This document shows, piece by piece, positions 38,051-45,634 of a stretch of DNA of 64,000 bases. The DNA lies in NCBI RefSeq assembly GCF_027286305.1, contig NZ_CP114599.1:2604001-2668000 (forward strand), read 5' to 3'. Position numbers and translations under genes: made by a program. The notes under the pieces were generated by a model, which was not told the origin of the DNA, ran no database searches, and saw only the letters and a program-made list of their open reading frames with translations. This DNA comes from Phenylobacterium sp. NIBR 498073. GTDB lineage: Bacteria; Pseudomonadota; Alphaproteobacteria; Caulobacterales; Caulobacteraceae. The stretch's first letter is position 1; every line of letters begins with the position of its first letter.

Positions 38051-38395
38051 ATGACACCTATCATGGCGCTTGGCGTCGGTCTCGGCATTCTCGCCCAGGG
38101 CACGTTCGGCGGCTCGGGCGGCACGCTCAAGCCACAACCTGGGACGTGGGGGCCTGCGCCAGCCGCCGCCCCGTACACGCCGCCGCCGGTCTATGGCGCT
38201 CCGACGCCCGCCCGGCGCGCGCCCACGCCCAGCCTGGCGCCGCCGGCCTTCCCCGCCGCGCCCAAGGCGCCGGAGATGTATCAGCCGCCGAACTTCAAGC
38301 CCTACAAGCCGGGCGTCTCGCCTTACTCCGACCGCGGCGGCCTCAACGCCCATCCGAGCCCCGCCAAGCCGCCCGGCTACATCGACCTGCGCTGA
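38051..38395 (+). CDS. Small Pro-rich secreted or membrane-anchored protein, unknown
   Basis: 114 aa. GGAGGGG stands 4 nt before the ATG. Residues 1-20 (MTPIMALGVGLGILAQGTFG) form a hydrophobic signal-like segment; the rest is very rich in Pro, Ala, Tyr and Gly (APYTPPPVYGAPTPARR, MYQPPNFKPYKPGVSPYSDR) with no cysteines and no recognisable domain, suggesting an extended periplasmic or surface protein. It is monocistronic, bracketed by palindromic repeats, and convergent with dnaE. Good ribosome binding site and codon use support reality, but function is unknown. Confidence 0.7.
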   Translation: MTPIMALGVGLGILAQGTFGGSGGTLKPQPGTWGPAPAAAPYTPPPVYGAPTPARRAPTPSLAPPAFPAAPKAPEMYQPPNFKPYKPGVSPYSDRGGLNAHPSPAKPPGYIDLR

Positions 38396-38402
38396 GCGGG
38401 CC

Positions 38403-38454
38403 TAGACCCTTTCCGGTTCAGGTGGAATCACCTGAACCGGACAAAAAGGGTCTA
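38403..38454. repeat. Palindromic repeat after the Pro-rich gene
   Basis: TAGACCCTTT and AAAGGGTCTA end a 52 nt hairpin with inner arms CCGGTTCAGGTG and CACCTGAACCGG (3 nt loop). It begins 7 nt after the stop of the small gene and can act as a bidirectional terminator or RNA-stabilising element between the convergent genes. Confidence 0.8.
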
Positions 38455-38466
38455 TCTTCAAAAGCG

Positions 38467-38518
38467 TAGAGCGTGACGGCCGCTTCAACCGGCTTCCACT
38501 TGAAGCTGTCACGCTCTA
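38467..38518. repeat. Palindromic repeat overlapping the dnaE stop codon
   Basis: TAGAGCGTGAC and GTCACGCTCTA flank a 52 nt element with further inner complementarity (CTTCAA/TTGAAG). The terminal CTA (38516-38518) is the TAG stop codon of dnaE, so the repeat has provided or replaced the gene end. Elements with TAGAGC ends are widespread intergenic repeats in alphaproteobacteria. Confidence 0.8.
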
Positions 38519-41500
38519 AATGTCCTCGACGAAGACCACGCCCGGCGCGGTCTTCAGCGCGCCGCGCACCGACACGTCCAGACTGAAGCGCCCCGGCAAC
38601 TTGAGTTCAATCTCGCGGCCGCGCTCGATATTGGCGACCAGGATGATCTCCCCGCCCCGCGGGTTGGCGACGTGCTCAAGCCGCTTCTTCAGCGCCTCGA
38701 TCTCCGCGCTGCGCGGCGCTATGTGGACGCGCAGCCCGGCCACCGCGTTCTCCACAGCCTTATCCACAGGCTCGGCGTCGTCACCAAAGAACCGCACCTC
38801 GCCGTCGCGAGCCTTGGCCCGGACCTTGAGCGCCACGGCCTTGCCCGGCTCCAGCAGGTCGCGGCACTTGCGCAGCGACTCCGGCGGGAACAGCACCTCG
38901 TATTCGCCGGTCGGGTCCGAGAGCGTGACGAAGGCGAACTTCTCGCCGCTGGACTGCGAGGCCCGCTCCTGCTTGCGGCGCACGACGCCGGCCATGCGGA
39001 ACGCCTCCGCGCCAGCCTCGGCCTTGGGGATCACATCGGCCAGCAGGTCCGTGCGACGGCGACGCAGGGCGGTGACCATATCGTCCAGCGGGTGGCCGGA
39101 CAGGTAGAAGCCCACCGCCGCCAGTTCCTCGTCCAGGCGCTGGACCGGGGTCCACGGCTCGGCCTTGGGCATCTTCTTGCGCACGGCGGCGACCAGGTGA
39201 TGGGTCCCGTCCGAGAACAGCGCGCCCTGCGCCGAGCTTTCCTGCGAGGCCACGCTCTGTCCCAGACCGGCCAGCAGTTCGGCCGCCGCCAACAACTGCG
39301 CCCGGTCCGGGTGAATGGAGTCGAAGGCTCCGGCGCGGGCCAGCGTCTCGAAGGTTCGCTTGTTCACCTGCTTGGGGTCGACGCGTGAGGCGAAGTCGAA
39401 GATGTCCTTGAAGGGGCCGCCCGCCTTGCGGACCGCCACCACGTGCTCCATGGCCTGCTGACCGACGTTGCGGATGCCGCCAAGCGCATAGAGCACCTCG
39501 CCGTCCTCCACCTCGAAGTCGGCGCTGGAGCGGTTCACGTCGGGGCTGCGCACCTTTACGCCGAACCGCTTGGCGTCCTGATAGAAGACCGCCAGCTTGT
39601 CGGTGTTGGAGATATCGAGGCTCATCGAGGCCGCGAAGAACTCGACCGGCGCATTCGCCTTCAGCCAGGCCGTCTGGTACGAAACATAGGCGTAGGCGGC
39701 CGCGTGGCTCTTGTTGAAGCCGTAGCCCGCGAACTTGTCCACCAGGTCGAAGATCGACCCCGCCTGCTCGGCCGGCACGCCCTTGGCCTCGGCGCCGGAG
39801 ACGAACCTGGCGCGCTGCAGGTCCATCTCCTCCTTCTTCTTCTTACCCATCGCCCGGCGCAGAAGGTCGGCTTCGCCGAGCGAGTAGCCGGCCAGGATCT
39901 GGGCGATCTGCATCACCTGTTCCTGGTAGACGATGATGCCGTAGGTCTCCTTCAGCACCGGCTCCAGGCTCGGGTGCAGATAGTCGATCTCCCGCCGGCC
40001 GAACTTGCAGTCGATGAAGGCCGGGATGTTGTCCATCGGGCCCGGGCGATAGAGCGAGACGACGGCGGTGACGTCTTCGAGCGAGCCTGGACGCAACTGG
40101 CGCAGGGTGTCGCGCATCCCCTGCCCTTCCAGCTGGAACACGCCGACGGTGCCGCCGCTGGACATCACCTCATAGGACGCTGCGTCGTCCACCGGCAGGG
40201 TCGCGAAGTCGATCTCCACGCCGCGTTTGCGCAGGAACTTCAGCGCCCGGTCGATCACCGTCAGGGTCTTGAGGCCCAGGAAGTCGAACTTCACCAGGCC
40301 GGCGCTCTCGACCCACTTCATGTTGAACTGGGTAGCGGGCAGCTCCGAGCGCGGATCGCGGTAGAGCGGGGTCAGCTCGGTCAAAGGCCGGTCACCGATC
40401 ACCACGCCGGCGGCGTGGGTCGAGGCGTTGCGATAGAGACCCTCCAGCTGCAGCGCCGTCTCCAGCAGCTGATTGACCGCCTCGTCCTCGTTCTTGGCCT
40501 GACGCAGCCGCGGCTCGATCTCGATCGCCTTGGCCAAGGTCACCGGATTGGCCGGGTTGGCCGGAACCATCTTGGCCAGGCGGTCGACCAGCCCCAGCGG
40601 CAGTTGCAACACCCGCCCGACGTCGCGCAGCACGGCGCGCGCCTGCAGGGTGCCGAAGGTGATGATCTGCGCCACCCGGTCACGACCGTAGTGCTGCTGG
40701 ACGTAACTGATGACCTCTTCCCGGCGCTCCTGGCAGAAGTCGATATCGAAGTCGGGCATCGACACCCGCTCCGGATTCAGGAAGCGCTCGAACAGCAGGC
40801 CATAGCGCAAGGGATCGAGGTCGGTGATGGTCAGGGCGTAGGCGACCAGCGAGCCGGCGCCGGACCCCCGTCCCGGTCCGACCGGAATGTCGTGATCCTT
40901 TGCCCACTTGATGAAGTCCGACACGATCAGGAAGTAGCCCGGGAACCCCATCTGGGTGATGATCCCGATCTCCCGTTCGAGCCGCGCCTCGTAGTCCTCC
41001 ACCGGCATCGCCGAGGCCTGCCCCCTGGCGATCCGCGCCTTGAGACCTTCGCGCGCCTGGTGGGCCAGTTCGTCGGCCTCCGAACGGCCGGCCCCGGTGT
41101 CGAAGCGCGGCAGGATCGGGTCGCGCTTCTTGACCATGAAGGCGCAGCGGCGGGCGATATCGAGGGTGTTGTCGCAGGCTTCCGGCAGGTCGGCGAACAG
41201 CGCCCGCATGTCGGCGGCCGGCTTGAACCAGTGCTCCGGGGTCACCCGGCGGCGTTCGTCCTGCATAATGAACGCGCCGTCGGCGATGCAAAGCAGCGCC
41301 TCGTGGGCCTCGTACATCGATTGCTTGGCGAAGTAGACGTCATTGGTCGCGACCAATGGAATGTCGTTGTCGTAGGCGAACGCCACCAGTTCGCCCTCGG
41401 CGGCGGCCTGCGCCGGCAGGCCATGCCGCTGAAGCTCGACATAGAACCGGTCCCCGAACACGCGCGCCATCTCGGCCAGGGCGGCTTGGCCTTCCGGAAC

Positions 41501-41965
41501 CTTGCCGGCGGCTAACAGCGGATCGATCGGCCCGTCCACGCCACCGGACAGCAGGATCAGACCCTCGGCGCGGGCGGCCACCTTCGACCAGGGGACCGAC
41601 ACGTCCTCGCTGCCGTCAGCCTCCAGATAGCAGAGCGACGAGAGTTCGCTGAGATTGAGATAGCCCTGCTCGCTCTGGGCCAGGAGGACGATGGTCGGGA
41701 TCTTGGCCCAGCGCTCGGTCTGCCCGCCGCCGATCCCGGTGACCGGCAGCGCGCAGCCGATAATCGGCTGGACGCCGGCGTCCTTACTGGTGACCGAAAA
41801 TTCGAGCGCGCCGTAGAGGTTGGCCCGGTCGGTCAGGGCTACGGCCGGCATCTCCGCGGCCTTGGCCAGCCCGCTGACCTTGTCGGCCTTGATCGCGCCC
41901 TCGAGCAGCGAATAGGCGGAGCGAACCCGCAGGTGGACGAAACCCTCGTTCACCGCTTCGCTCAC
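38516..41965 (-). CDS. dnaE: DNA polymerase III alpha subunit (replicative)
   Basis: 1149 aa, C-family polymerase of the DnaE1 type. PHP domain (1-270) starts [14 protein letters not shown], with metal ligands partly replaced by Arg, so proofreading by this domain is unlikely. Polymerase palm motif PDFDIDF holds D405 and D407; the third Asp is in [26 protein letters not shown] and [18 protein letters not shown] flank it. C-terminal OB fold and tail complete the protein. The GTG start has GGAGG 6 nt upstream and lies 16 nt after the sidA-like gene, whose LexA-controlled promoter it probably shares. Confidence 0.97.
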   Translation of the reverse strand: MSEAVNEGFVHLRVRSAYSLLEGAIKADKVSGLAKAAEMPAVALTDRANLYGALEFSVTSKDAGVQPIIGCALPVTGIGGGQTERWAKIPTIVLLAQSEQGYLNLSELSSLCYLEADGSEDVSVPWSKVAARAEGLILLSGGVDGPIDPLLAAGKVPEGQAALAEMARVFGDRFYVELQRHGLPAQAAAEGELVAFAYDNDIPLVATNDVYFAKQSMYEAHEALLCIADGAFIMQDERRRVTPEHWFKPAADMRALFADLPEACDNTLDIARRCAFMVKKRDPILPRFDTGAGRSEADELAHQAREGLKARIARGQASAMPVEDYEARLEREIGIITQMGFPGYFLIVSDFIKWAKDHDIPVGPGRGSGAGSLVAYALTITDLDPLRYGLLFERFLNPERVSMPDFDIDFCQERREEVISYVQQHYGRDRVAQIITFGTLQARAVLRDVGRVLQLPLGLVDRLAKMVPANPANPVTLAKAIEIEPRLRQAKNEDEAVNQLLETALQLEGLYRNASTHAAGVVIGDRPLTELTPLYRDPRSELPATQFNMKWVESAGLVKFDFLGLKTLTVIDRALKFLRKRGVEIDFATLPVDDAASYEVMSSGGTVGVFQLEGQGMRDTLRQLRPGSLEDVTAVVSLYRPGPMDNIPAFIDCKFGRREIDYLHPSLEPVLKETYGIIVYQEQVMQIAQILAGYSLGEADLLRRAMGKKKKEEMDLQRARFVSGAEAKGVPAEQAGSIFDLVDKFAGYGFNKSHAAAYAYVSYQTAWLKANAPVEFFAASMSLDISNTDKLAVFYQDAKRFGVKVRSPDVNRSSADFEVEDGEVLYALGGIRNVGQQAMEHVVAVRKAGGPFKDIFDFASRVDPKQVNKRTFETLARAGAFDSIHPDRAQLLAAAELLAGLGQSVASQESSAQGALFSDGTHHLVAAVRKKMPKAEPWTPVQRLDEELAAVGFYLSGHPLDDMVTALRRRRTDLLADVIPKAEAGAEAFRMAGVVRRKQERASQSSGEKFAFVTLSDPTGEYEVLFPPESLRKCRDLLEPGKAVALKVRAKARDGEVRFFGDDAEPVDKAVENAVAGLRVHIAPRSAEIEALKKRLEHVANPRGGEIILVANIERGREIELKLPGRFSLDVSVRGALKTAPGVVFVEDI

Positions 41966-41981
41966 CGTTCACCTCCAGGGA

Positions 41982-42071
41982 TCAGGCGGCCAGCTGGGCC
42001 ACCGCACACATCATCCAGACAAAGCCTGCGACCGACACAAAGGCCAGCGATTCCCGAGCCAAGCGAACCAT
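41982..42071 (-). CDS. sidA: SidA-like SOS-induced division inhibitor, 29 aa
   Basis: A 29-codon gene: it begins MVRLARESLAF, continues VSVAGFVWMM and ends CAVAQLAA, then TGA. It has a basic amphipathic N-terminus and one membrane helix (about residues 9-28). GAGGA lies about 9 nt before the ATG. It has a promoter with a LexA box (next entry) and precedes dnaE by 16 nt. Caulobacter crescentus SidA is a 29-residue, LexA-regulated inner-membrane peptide that binds FtsW and blocks constriction after DNA damage; the identical length, topology and SOS control make orthology very likely. I compared from memory, not by alignment. Confidence 0.85.
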   Translation of the reverse strand: MVRLARESLAFVSVAGFVWMMCAVAQLAA

Positions 42072-42093
42072 CTGCGACGTCCTCACTGTGGAT

Positions 42094-42136
42094 GTTCTGT
42101 TCTTGTTCTTATTTCCCGTTTTGTTCTCGTCGTCAA
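42094..42136 (-). promoter_or_regulatory. SOS promoter of sidA-dnaE with LexA box
   Basis: GTTC-N7-GTTC at 42094-42108 is a perfect alphaproteobacterial LexA operator. On the minus strand a -35 TTGACG (plus strand 42131-42136) and a -10 AATAAG (42108-42113) are spaced by exactly 17 nt, and the operator starts at the last base of the -10, so bound LexA would cover the transcription start. The ATG of the sidA-like gene is 23 nt downstream of the box. Extra GTTC half-sites occur at 42099 and 42123. Confidence 0.88.
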
Positions 42137-42169
42137 GCAGCTTAGTCTCGCCCTCGCACGGAGGCCCAA

Positions 42170-42595
42170 ATGGATCAGAGACTGTCCCTCATCACCCTGG
42201 GCGTGGACGACCTCGCCCGCTCTCGCGCTTTCTTCGAACGGGGCTTGGGTTGGAGCCCGAGCACGGTCGCCGAGGGCGTGTGCTTCTACCAGCTGCCGGG
42301 CGTCGGCCTGGCGCTGTTCGGCCGTGACGACCTGGCCGAGGACGCCCGCCGCCCGCTCGATGGCCGCTTCTCAGGCGTCACCCTGGCGATCAACGAACGC
42401 TCGCGGCACGAGGTCGACGCCACCTTCGCCCAGGCGCTCGCAGCCGGCGCAACGCCGCTCAAGCCCCCTGAAGAGGTGTTCTGGGGCGGCTACTCCGGCT
42501 ACTTCGCCGATCTCGACGGCCATACCTGGGAGGTCGCGCACAATCCCGGTTGCACGATCCACGATGACGGCACGACGACCTTCGCCCCAAGCTAA
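42170..42595 (+). CDS. VOC superfamily protein (glyoxalase-like)
   Basis: 141 aa. GGAGG 5 nt before the ATG. Paired modules: [25 protein letters not shown], then [49 protein letters not shown], the last being characteristic of the small extradiol/glyoxalase-like proteins. The first-module metal residue position is Leu/Thr rather than His, so a metal enzyme is uncertain. It is divergent from sidA (98 nt between starts) and its stop overlaps the lolD stop by 4 nt. The LexA box lies in the shared upstream region, so weak co-regulation is possible. Confidence 0.83.
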   Translation: MDQRLSLITLGVDDLARSRAFFERGLGWSPSTVAEGVCFYQLPGVGLALFGRDDLAEDARRPLDGRFSGVTLAINERSRHEVDATFAQALAAGATPLKPPEEVFWGGYSGYFADLDGHTWEVAHNPGCTIHDDGTTTFAPS

Positions 42596-43278
42596 AGCGT
42601 TTGGGCTTCCAGGTGGCCGTCCTTCAGGGCCAGCACCCGGTCCATGTGCTTGGCCAGTTCCAGATTGTGGGTCGCCACCAGCGCCGCGACGCCTTCCTGG
42701 CGGGCCAGGGCGTAGAGACTGTCGAACACGGCCGCCGAGGTCTGCGGATCGAGATTGCCGGTCGGCTCGTCGGCCAGCAGCAGCCTGGGCGAATTGGCCA
42801 GCGCCCGGGCGATCGCCACCCGCTGCTGCTCGCCGCCCGACATCTGGGCCGGCTGATGGTCGACCCGCTCGGCCAGGCCGAGGCTGGCCAGCAGGTCCCT
42901 CGCCCGCGCACGCGCGGCCTTGCGCGAACGGCCGGCGATCATCTGCGGCAGGGCCACGTTGTCGAGCGCGGTGAACTCGGCCAGCAGGTGGTGCGCCTGG
43001 TAGACGAAGCCGATGGTGGCTAGCCGCACTCGGGTTCGTTGGCGGTCGCTGAGGTCCGAGCAGTCGCGGCCCTCGATGACGATGCGCCCGTCGTCGGGAT
43101 GTTCCAGCAGGCCGGCGGCGTGCAACAGCGAGGATTTGCCTGAGCCCGAGGGGCCGATCAGGCCGACGATCTCGCCGGGTCGCACGTCGAGGTCAGCGCC
43201 GTTGAGGACGGTCAGGGTCTTGTCGCCGCTCTTGTAGGTGCGACGCAGGCCCCGGATGGAGAGCACAGGGTCACTCAT
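42592..43278 (-). CDS. lolD: Lipoprotein-releasing ABC transporter, ATPase subunit LolD
   Basis: 228 aa. Walker [14 protein letters not shown]-loop in [24 protein letters not shown] signature [15 protein letters not shown], Walker [14 protein letters not shown] and switch His in [11 protein letters not shown]. Energises extraction of lipoproteins from the inner membrane for transfer to LolA. Its start overlaps the permease stop by 8 nt, giving a two-gene unit. Confidence 0.95.
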   Translation of the reverse strand: MSDPVLSIRGLRRTYKSGDKTLTVLNGADLDVRPGEIVGLIGPSGSGKSSLLHAAGLLEHPDDGRIVIEGRDCSDLSDRQRTRVRLATIGFVYQAHHLLAEFTALDNVALPQMIAGRSRKAARARARDLLASLGLAERVDHQPAQMSGGEQQRVAIARALANSPRLLLADEPTGNLDPQTSAAVFDSLYALARQEGVAALVATHNLELAKHMDRVLALKDGHLEAQTL

Positions 43279-44572
43279 AGCGAAGCGCCTCCACCGGATC
43301 GAGGCGCGAGGCCCGCCATGCCGGCGGCAGGGTGGCCAGGAACGACATCGCCAGGGCCCAGAAGGTGATGACCGAGACTTCCTGCCAGTCGATCTTCGCG
43401 GGGATGCGGGTCAGGAAATAGATGTCCGAGTTGAACACCTCGGCGCCGGTGACCCATTCCACGAACTGCTGGATCTCGCCGATGAAGATGCAGAACAGCG
43501 AGCCGATCAGCAGGCCGGCGATGGTGCCCAGCACCCCGACCGCCGCCCCGGACATGAAGAAGATGCGCAGGATCGAGCCCTGTCCCGCCCCCATGGTCCG
43601 CAGGATGGCGATGTCGCGGCCCTTGTTCTTCACCAGCATCACCAGGCCCGAGATGATGTTCATGGCTGCGATGGCGACCAGCATCATCAGGATCAGCCGC
43701 ATGACGTTGCGCTCGACCTTCAGCGCGCCCCAGTAGGCCGAGTTCTTCTCCGTCCAGTCGGTGATCAGCGCCGACGAGCCGGCCGCCTGCGCGACCGCGC
43801 CTTTCATGGCGATCGCCTTGTCGGGGTCGCTCAGCTTGATCTCCAGATAGTCGATGCTGTTGTCGCGGCCGAAGAACAGCTGCGACTGCTCCAGCGGCAT
43901 GTAGATGAAGGCCTGGTCGTACTCGCTCATCCCGACCGTGAAGGTTCCTGCGACCGTGTAGGTCTTGCGCAGCGGCGTCGCGCCGAACGCCGTCGCCCCT
44001 CCGGTCGGCGAGATCAGGCTGAGCTCGTCGCCCGGCCCCACGCCCAACGCCTGTGCGAGCCTGTCCCCGACCATGATGTAGTCGCCGCCGTATTCGCCCT
44101 CGTCGAAGCCGGCCATCGACCCGCGGGTGATGTTGTCGGAGACGATCTTGGTGGACTTCAGGTCCTTGGCGGTGATCCCGCGCACGATGGCGCCGCTGAT
44201 CTGGCCGGCGCCCAGCGCCATGGCCTGGGCCTCGACGACCGGCGTCACCTGCACCACGCCCGGCAGGTCGGAGATCCGCTTGATCACCGCCTCCCGGTCC
44301 GGATCGGTCAGCACCCCGCCCGTCACGTAGAGATGCCCGCTGAAGCCGAGCATCCGCGACAGCAACTCGGCGCGGAAGCCGTTCATCACGCTCATCACGA
44401 TGATCAGCACCGCCACCGCCAGCATGATGCCGATGAACGAGATGATCGAGATCAGCGCCACCCCGCCCTGGCTGCGCTTGGCGCGCAGATAGCGGGCCGC
44501 CACCGAGCGTTCCCATTGGCCGAACGGCGGCGCACGCCCGTTCAGCGTCCCGTTGGTCGACGACGTGGTCAC
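43271..44572 (-). CDS. Lipoprotein-releasing ABC transporter, LolC/E-type permease
   Basis: 433 aa. An N-terminal cytoplasmic segment [51 protein letters not shown] (described here in parts: the helix is about 40-65), a large periplasmic MacB-like domain (about 70-290) and three C-terminal helices of the FtsX domain. The GTG start at [11 protein letters not shown] was chosen because GGAGCGG precedes it; the frame is open 49 codons more. Only one permease gene accompanies lolD, so a homodimeric LolF-like transporter is likely, as in other alphaproteobacteria lacking separate LolC and LolE. Confidence 0.9.
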   Translation of the reverse strand: MTTSSTNGTLNGRAPPFGQWERSVAARYLRAKRSQGGVALISIISFIGIMLAVAVLIIVMSVMNGFRAELLSRMLGFSGHLYVTGGVLTDPDREAVIKRISDLPGVVQVTPVVEAQAMALGAGQISGAIVRGITAKDLKSTKIVSDNITRGSMAGFDEGEYGGDYIMVGDRLAQALGVGPGDELSLISPTGGATAFGATPLRKTYTVAGTFTVGMSEYDQAFIYMPLEQSQLFFGRDNSIDYLEIKLSDPDKAIAMKGAVAQAAGSSALITDWTEKNSAYWGALKVERNVMRLILMMLVAIAAMNIISGLVMLVKNKGRDIAILRTMGAGQGSILRIFFMSGAAVGVLGTIAGLLIGSLFCIFIGEIQQFVEWVTGAEVFNSDIYFLTRIPAKIDWQEVSVITFWALAMSFLATLPPAWRASRLDPVEALRYE

Positions 44573-44680
44573 GCGGCGACCGCTCCGGCGGGCGAAGGTC
44601 TCGAAAGATGCATGCTTGGGAAGATGTCCCGATCTTCTGCGGCCGTCACGGCCCGTTCGCCAGCTTTGCCATGTAAGCGG

Positions 44681-44713
44681 AGCGAAAAGAAGGCCGCCCG
44701 GTGGCCGGGCGGC
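44681..44713 (-). terminator. Rho-independent terminator in the gap before the lol genes
   Basis: GGCCGCCCGG and CCGGGCGGCC (44692-44713) form a 10 bp stem with a 2-nt loop or shorter stem with a wider loop, followed on the minus strand by TTCTTTTCGCT. It ends transcripts coming from the 44720-44890 region or the DUF1467 gene, about 110 nt before the permease start. Confidence 0.75.
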
Positions 44714-44800
44714 CTTCAAGTTATCGGGGAAAACGCCACGGGCGACCTTTCGGCCGCCTGTGCCTGCGTGCAGCGGTAACCGAAGTTACATCGCCCTCCC
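44714..44800 (-). ncRNA. Possible structured RNA ending at the 44681 terminator
   Basis: The gap from 44573 to 44891 has no gene I can support. On the minus strand, just before the terminator, it carries two compact hairpins with stable loops: GTAAC-TTCG-GTTAC (44776-44789) and GGCGGCC-GAAA-GGTCGCC (44741-44758). With the terminator this makes three stems in about 120 nt, the layout of a small RNA or an attenuated leader. No clear promoter was found, so this is tentative. A further inverted repeat, CGCCCAA/TTGGGCG at 44839-44855, follows the DUF1467 stop. Confidence 0.3.
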
Positions 44801-44891
44801 CCGCACCGACCGCGCGGGCGGCCGGGCAATCGCCTATTCGCCCAAAACTTGGGCGCGTCGCTCGCACCGACGCCCAATTCGCGCTCGCGCC

Positions 44892-45155
44892 TCAGCGCCA
44901 GCTGGCCGGCACCGGCGGCAGGGTGATCAGCTTGAAATGGATGATCAGGAACAGGATCACCCACAGGATCGTCGAGACGATCGTGGTGGTGATGAACTTC
45001 TTCTTGAGCTTCGGATCGACCGGCGCTCCGGGATCGCCGCCATCGCCCTTGTCGATCCCGGCCTCGGCATGGCTGGTCACGCCGATCGGCAGGACCGAGA
45101 ACAGCACGGTCCACCAGATGGTGAAATAGATCGCGATGCCGGTGAAGACAGTCAT
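44892..45155 (-). CDS. DUF1467 family small membrane protein
   Basis: 87 aa. Two membrane helices (about 5-25, FTGIAIYFTIWWTVLFSVLPIG, and about 55-75, TTTIVSTILWVILFLIIHF) with a polar loop rich in Gly, Asp and Lys between. Length and the pattern IWWTVLF...HAEAGxDKGxxxGAP are those of DUF1467, a family found beside methylmalonyl-CoA epimerase in alphaproteobacteria. Function unknown. Its start overlaps the mce stop by 1 nt. Confidence 0.88.
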   Translation of the reverse strand: MTVFTGIAIYFTIWWTVLFSVLPIGVTSHAEAGIDKGDGGDPGAPVDPKLKKKFITTTIVSTILWVILFLIIHFKLITLPPVPASWR

Positions 45156-45577
45156 CAGTGCGCGTCCTTCGGGGATTCCATCAGCTCGACCAGCACCCCG
45201 CCCATGTTCTTTGGGTGGACGAAGATCACTGGGGTGCCATGCGCGCCGATCCGCGGCTCGCCCGTCCCCAGAACCGTCGCCCCCTTGGCCCGCATGTCGT
45301 CGCGCGCGGCGATGATATCAGGCACTTCGAAGCACACGTGGTGTTGCCCCCCGGCCGGGTTCTTCGCAAGGAAGCCAACGAGCGGCGAATCGTCGCCGAG
45401 TGGCTCAATCAGCTCGATCTGGCTGTTGGGAAGGTCGACGAAGCAGACATAGACGCCCTGCTCCGGCATGGCCTTGGTCTCGGTGATGTTCGTCGCGCCC
45501 AGCACGTCGCGATAGAGCTTCACGGACTCGGCGATGGAGGGGGTCGCGACCCCGACGTGGTTCAATCTTCCGATCAT
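45155..45577 (-). CDS. mce: Methylmalonyl-CoA epimerase
   Basis: 140 aa VOC-fold enzyme that interconverts the R and S forms of methylmalonyl-CoA in propionate metabolism. Metal ligands are His7 in RLNHVGVATPSI, His79-80 in GGQHHVCFEVPDI and the late Glu in GGVLVELMES; QIELIEPLG is also typical. It follows rnj on the same strand after 57 nt. No mutase genes are in the window. Confidence 0.93.
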   Translation of the reverse strand: MIGRLNHVGVATPSIAESVKLYRDVLGATNITETKAMPEQGVYVCFVDLPNSQIELIEPLGDDSPLVGFLAKNPAGGQHHVCFEVPDIIAARDDMRAKGATVLGTGEPRIGAHGTPVIFVHPKNMGGVLVELMESPKDAH

Positions 45578-45634
45578 GACAGCCGTATAGACCTCTCCGG
45601 AGCGCCGCGCGAGATCACGCTACGGCGCCCTCAC

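Noticed and set aside
38516..38800. Degenerate PHP domain of DnaE as an unusual loss of function
   Set aside because: E. coli alpha also has replaced PHP metal ligands (HLRVHS), so this is normal for DnaE1 with a separate proofreading subunit.
39443..41515. 690-codon plus-strand frame opposite dnaE
   Set aside because: Shadow of dnaE; no ribosome binding site and no recognisable fold.
44570..44614. 13-codon upstream frame (ATG before the lol permease, stop overlapping its GTG)
   Set aside because: It could be a coupling uORF, but it is too short and unsupported to call without comparison to relatives.
44716..45114. 132-codon minus-strand frame filling part of the 44573-44891 gap
   Set aside because: Most of it is an out-of-frame reading of the DUF1467 gene; the part in the gap crosses the tetraloop hairpins and has no start signal.
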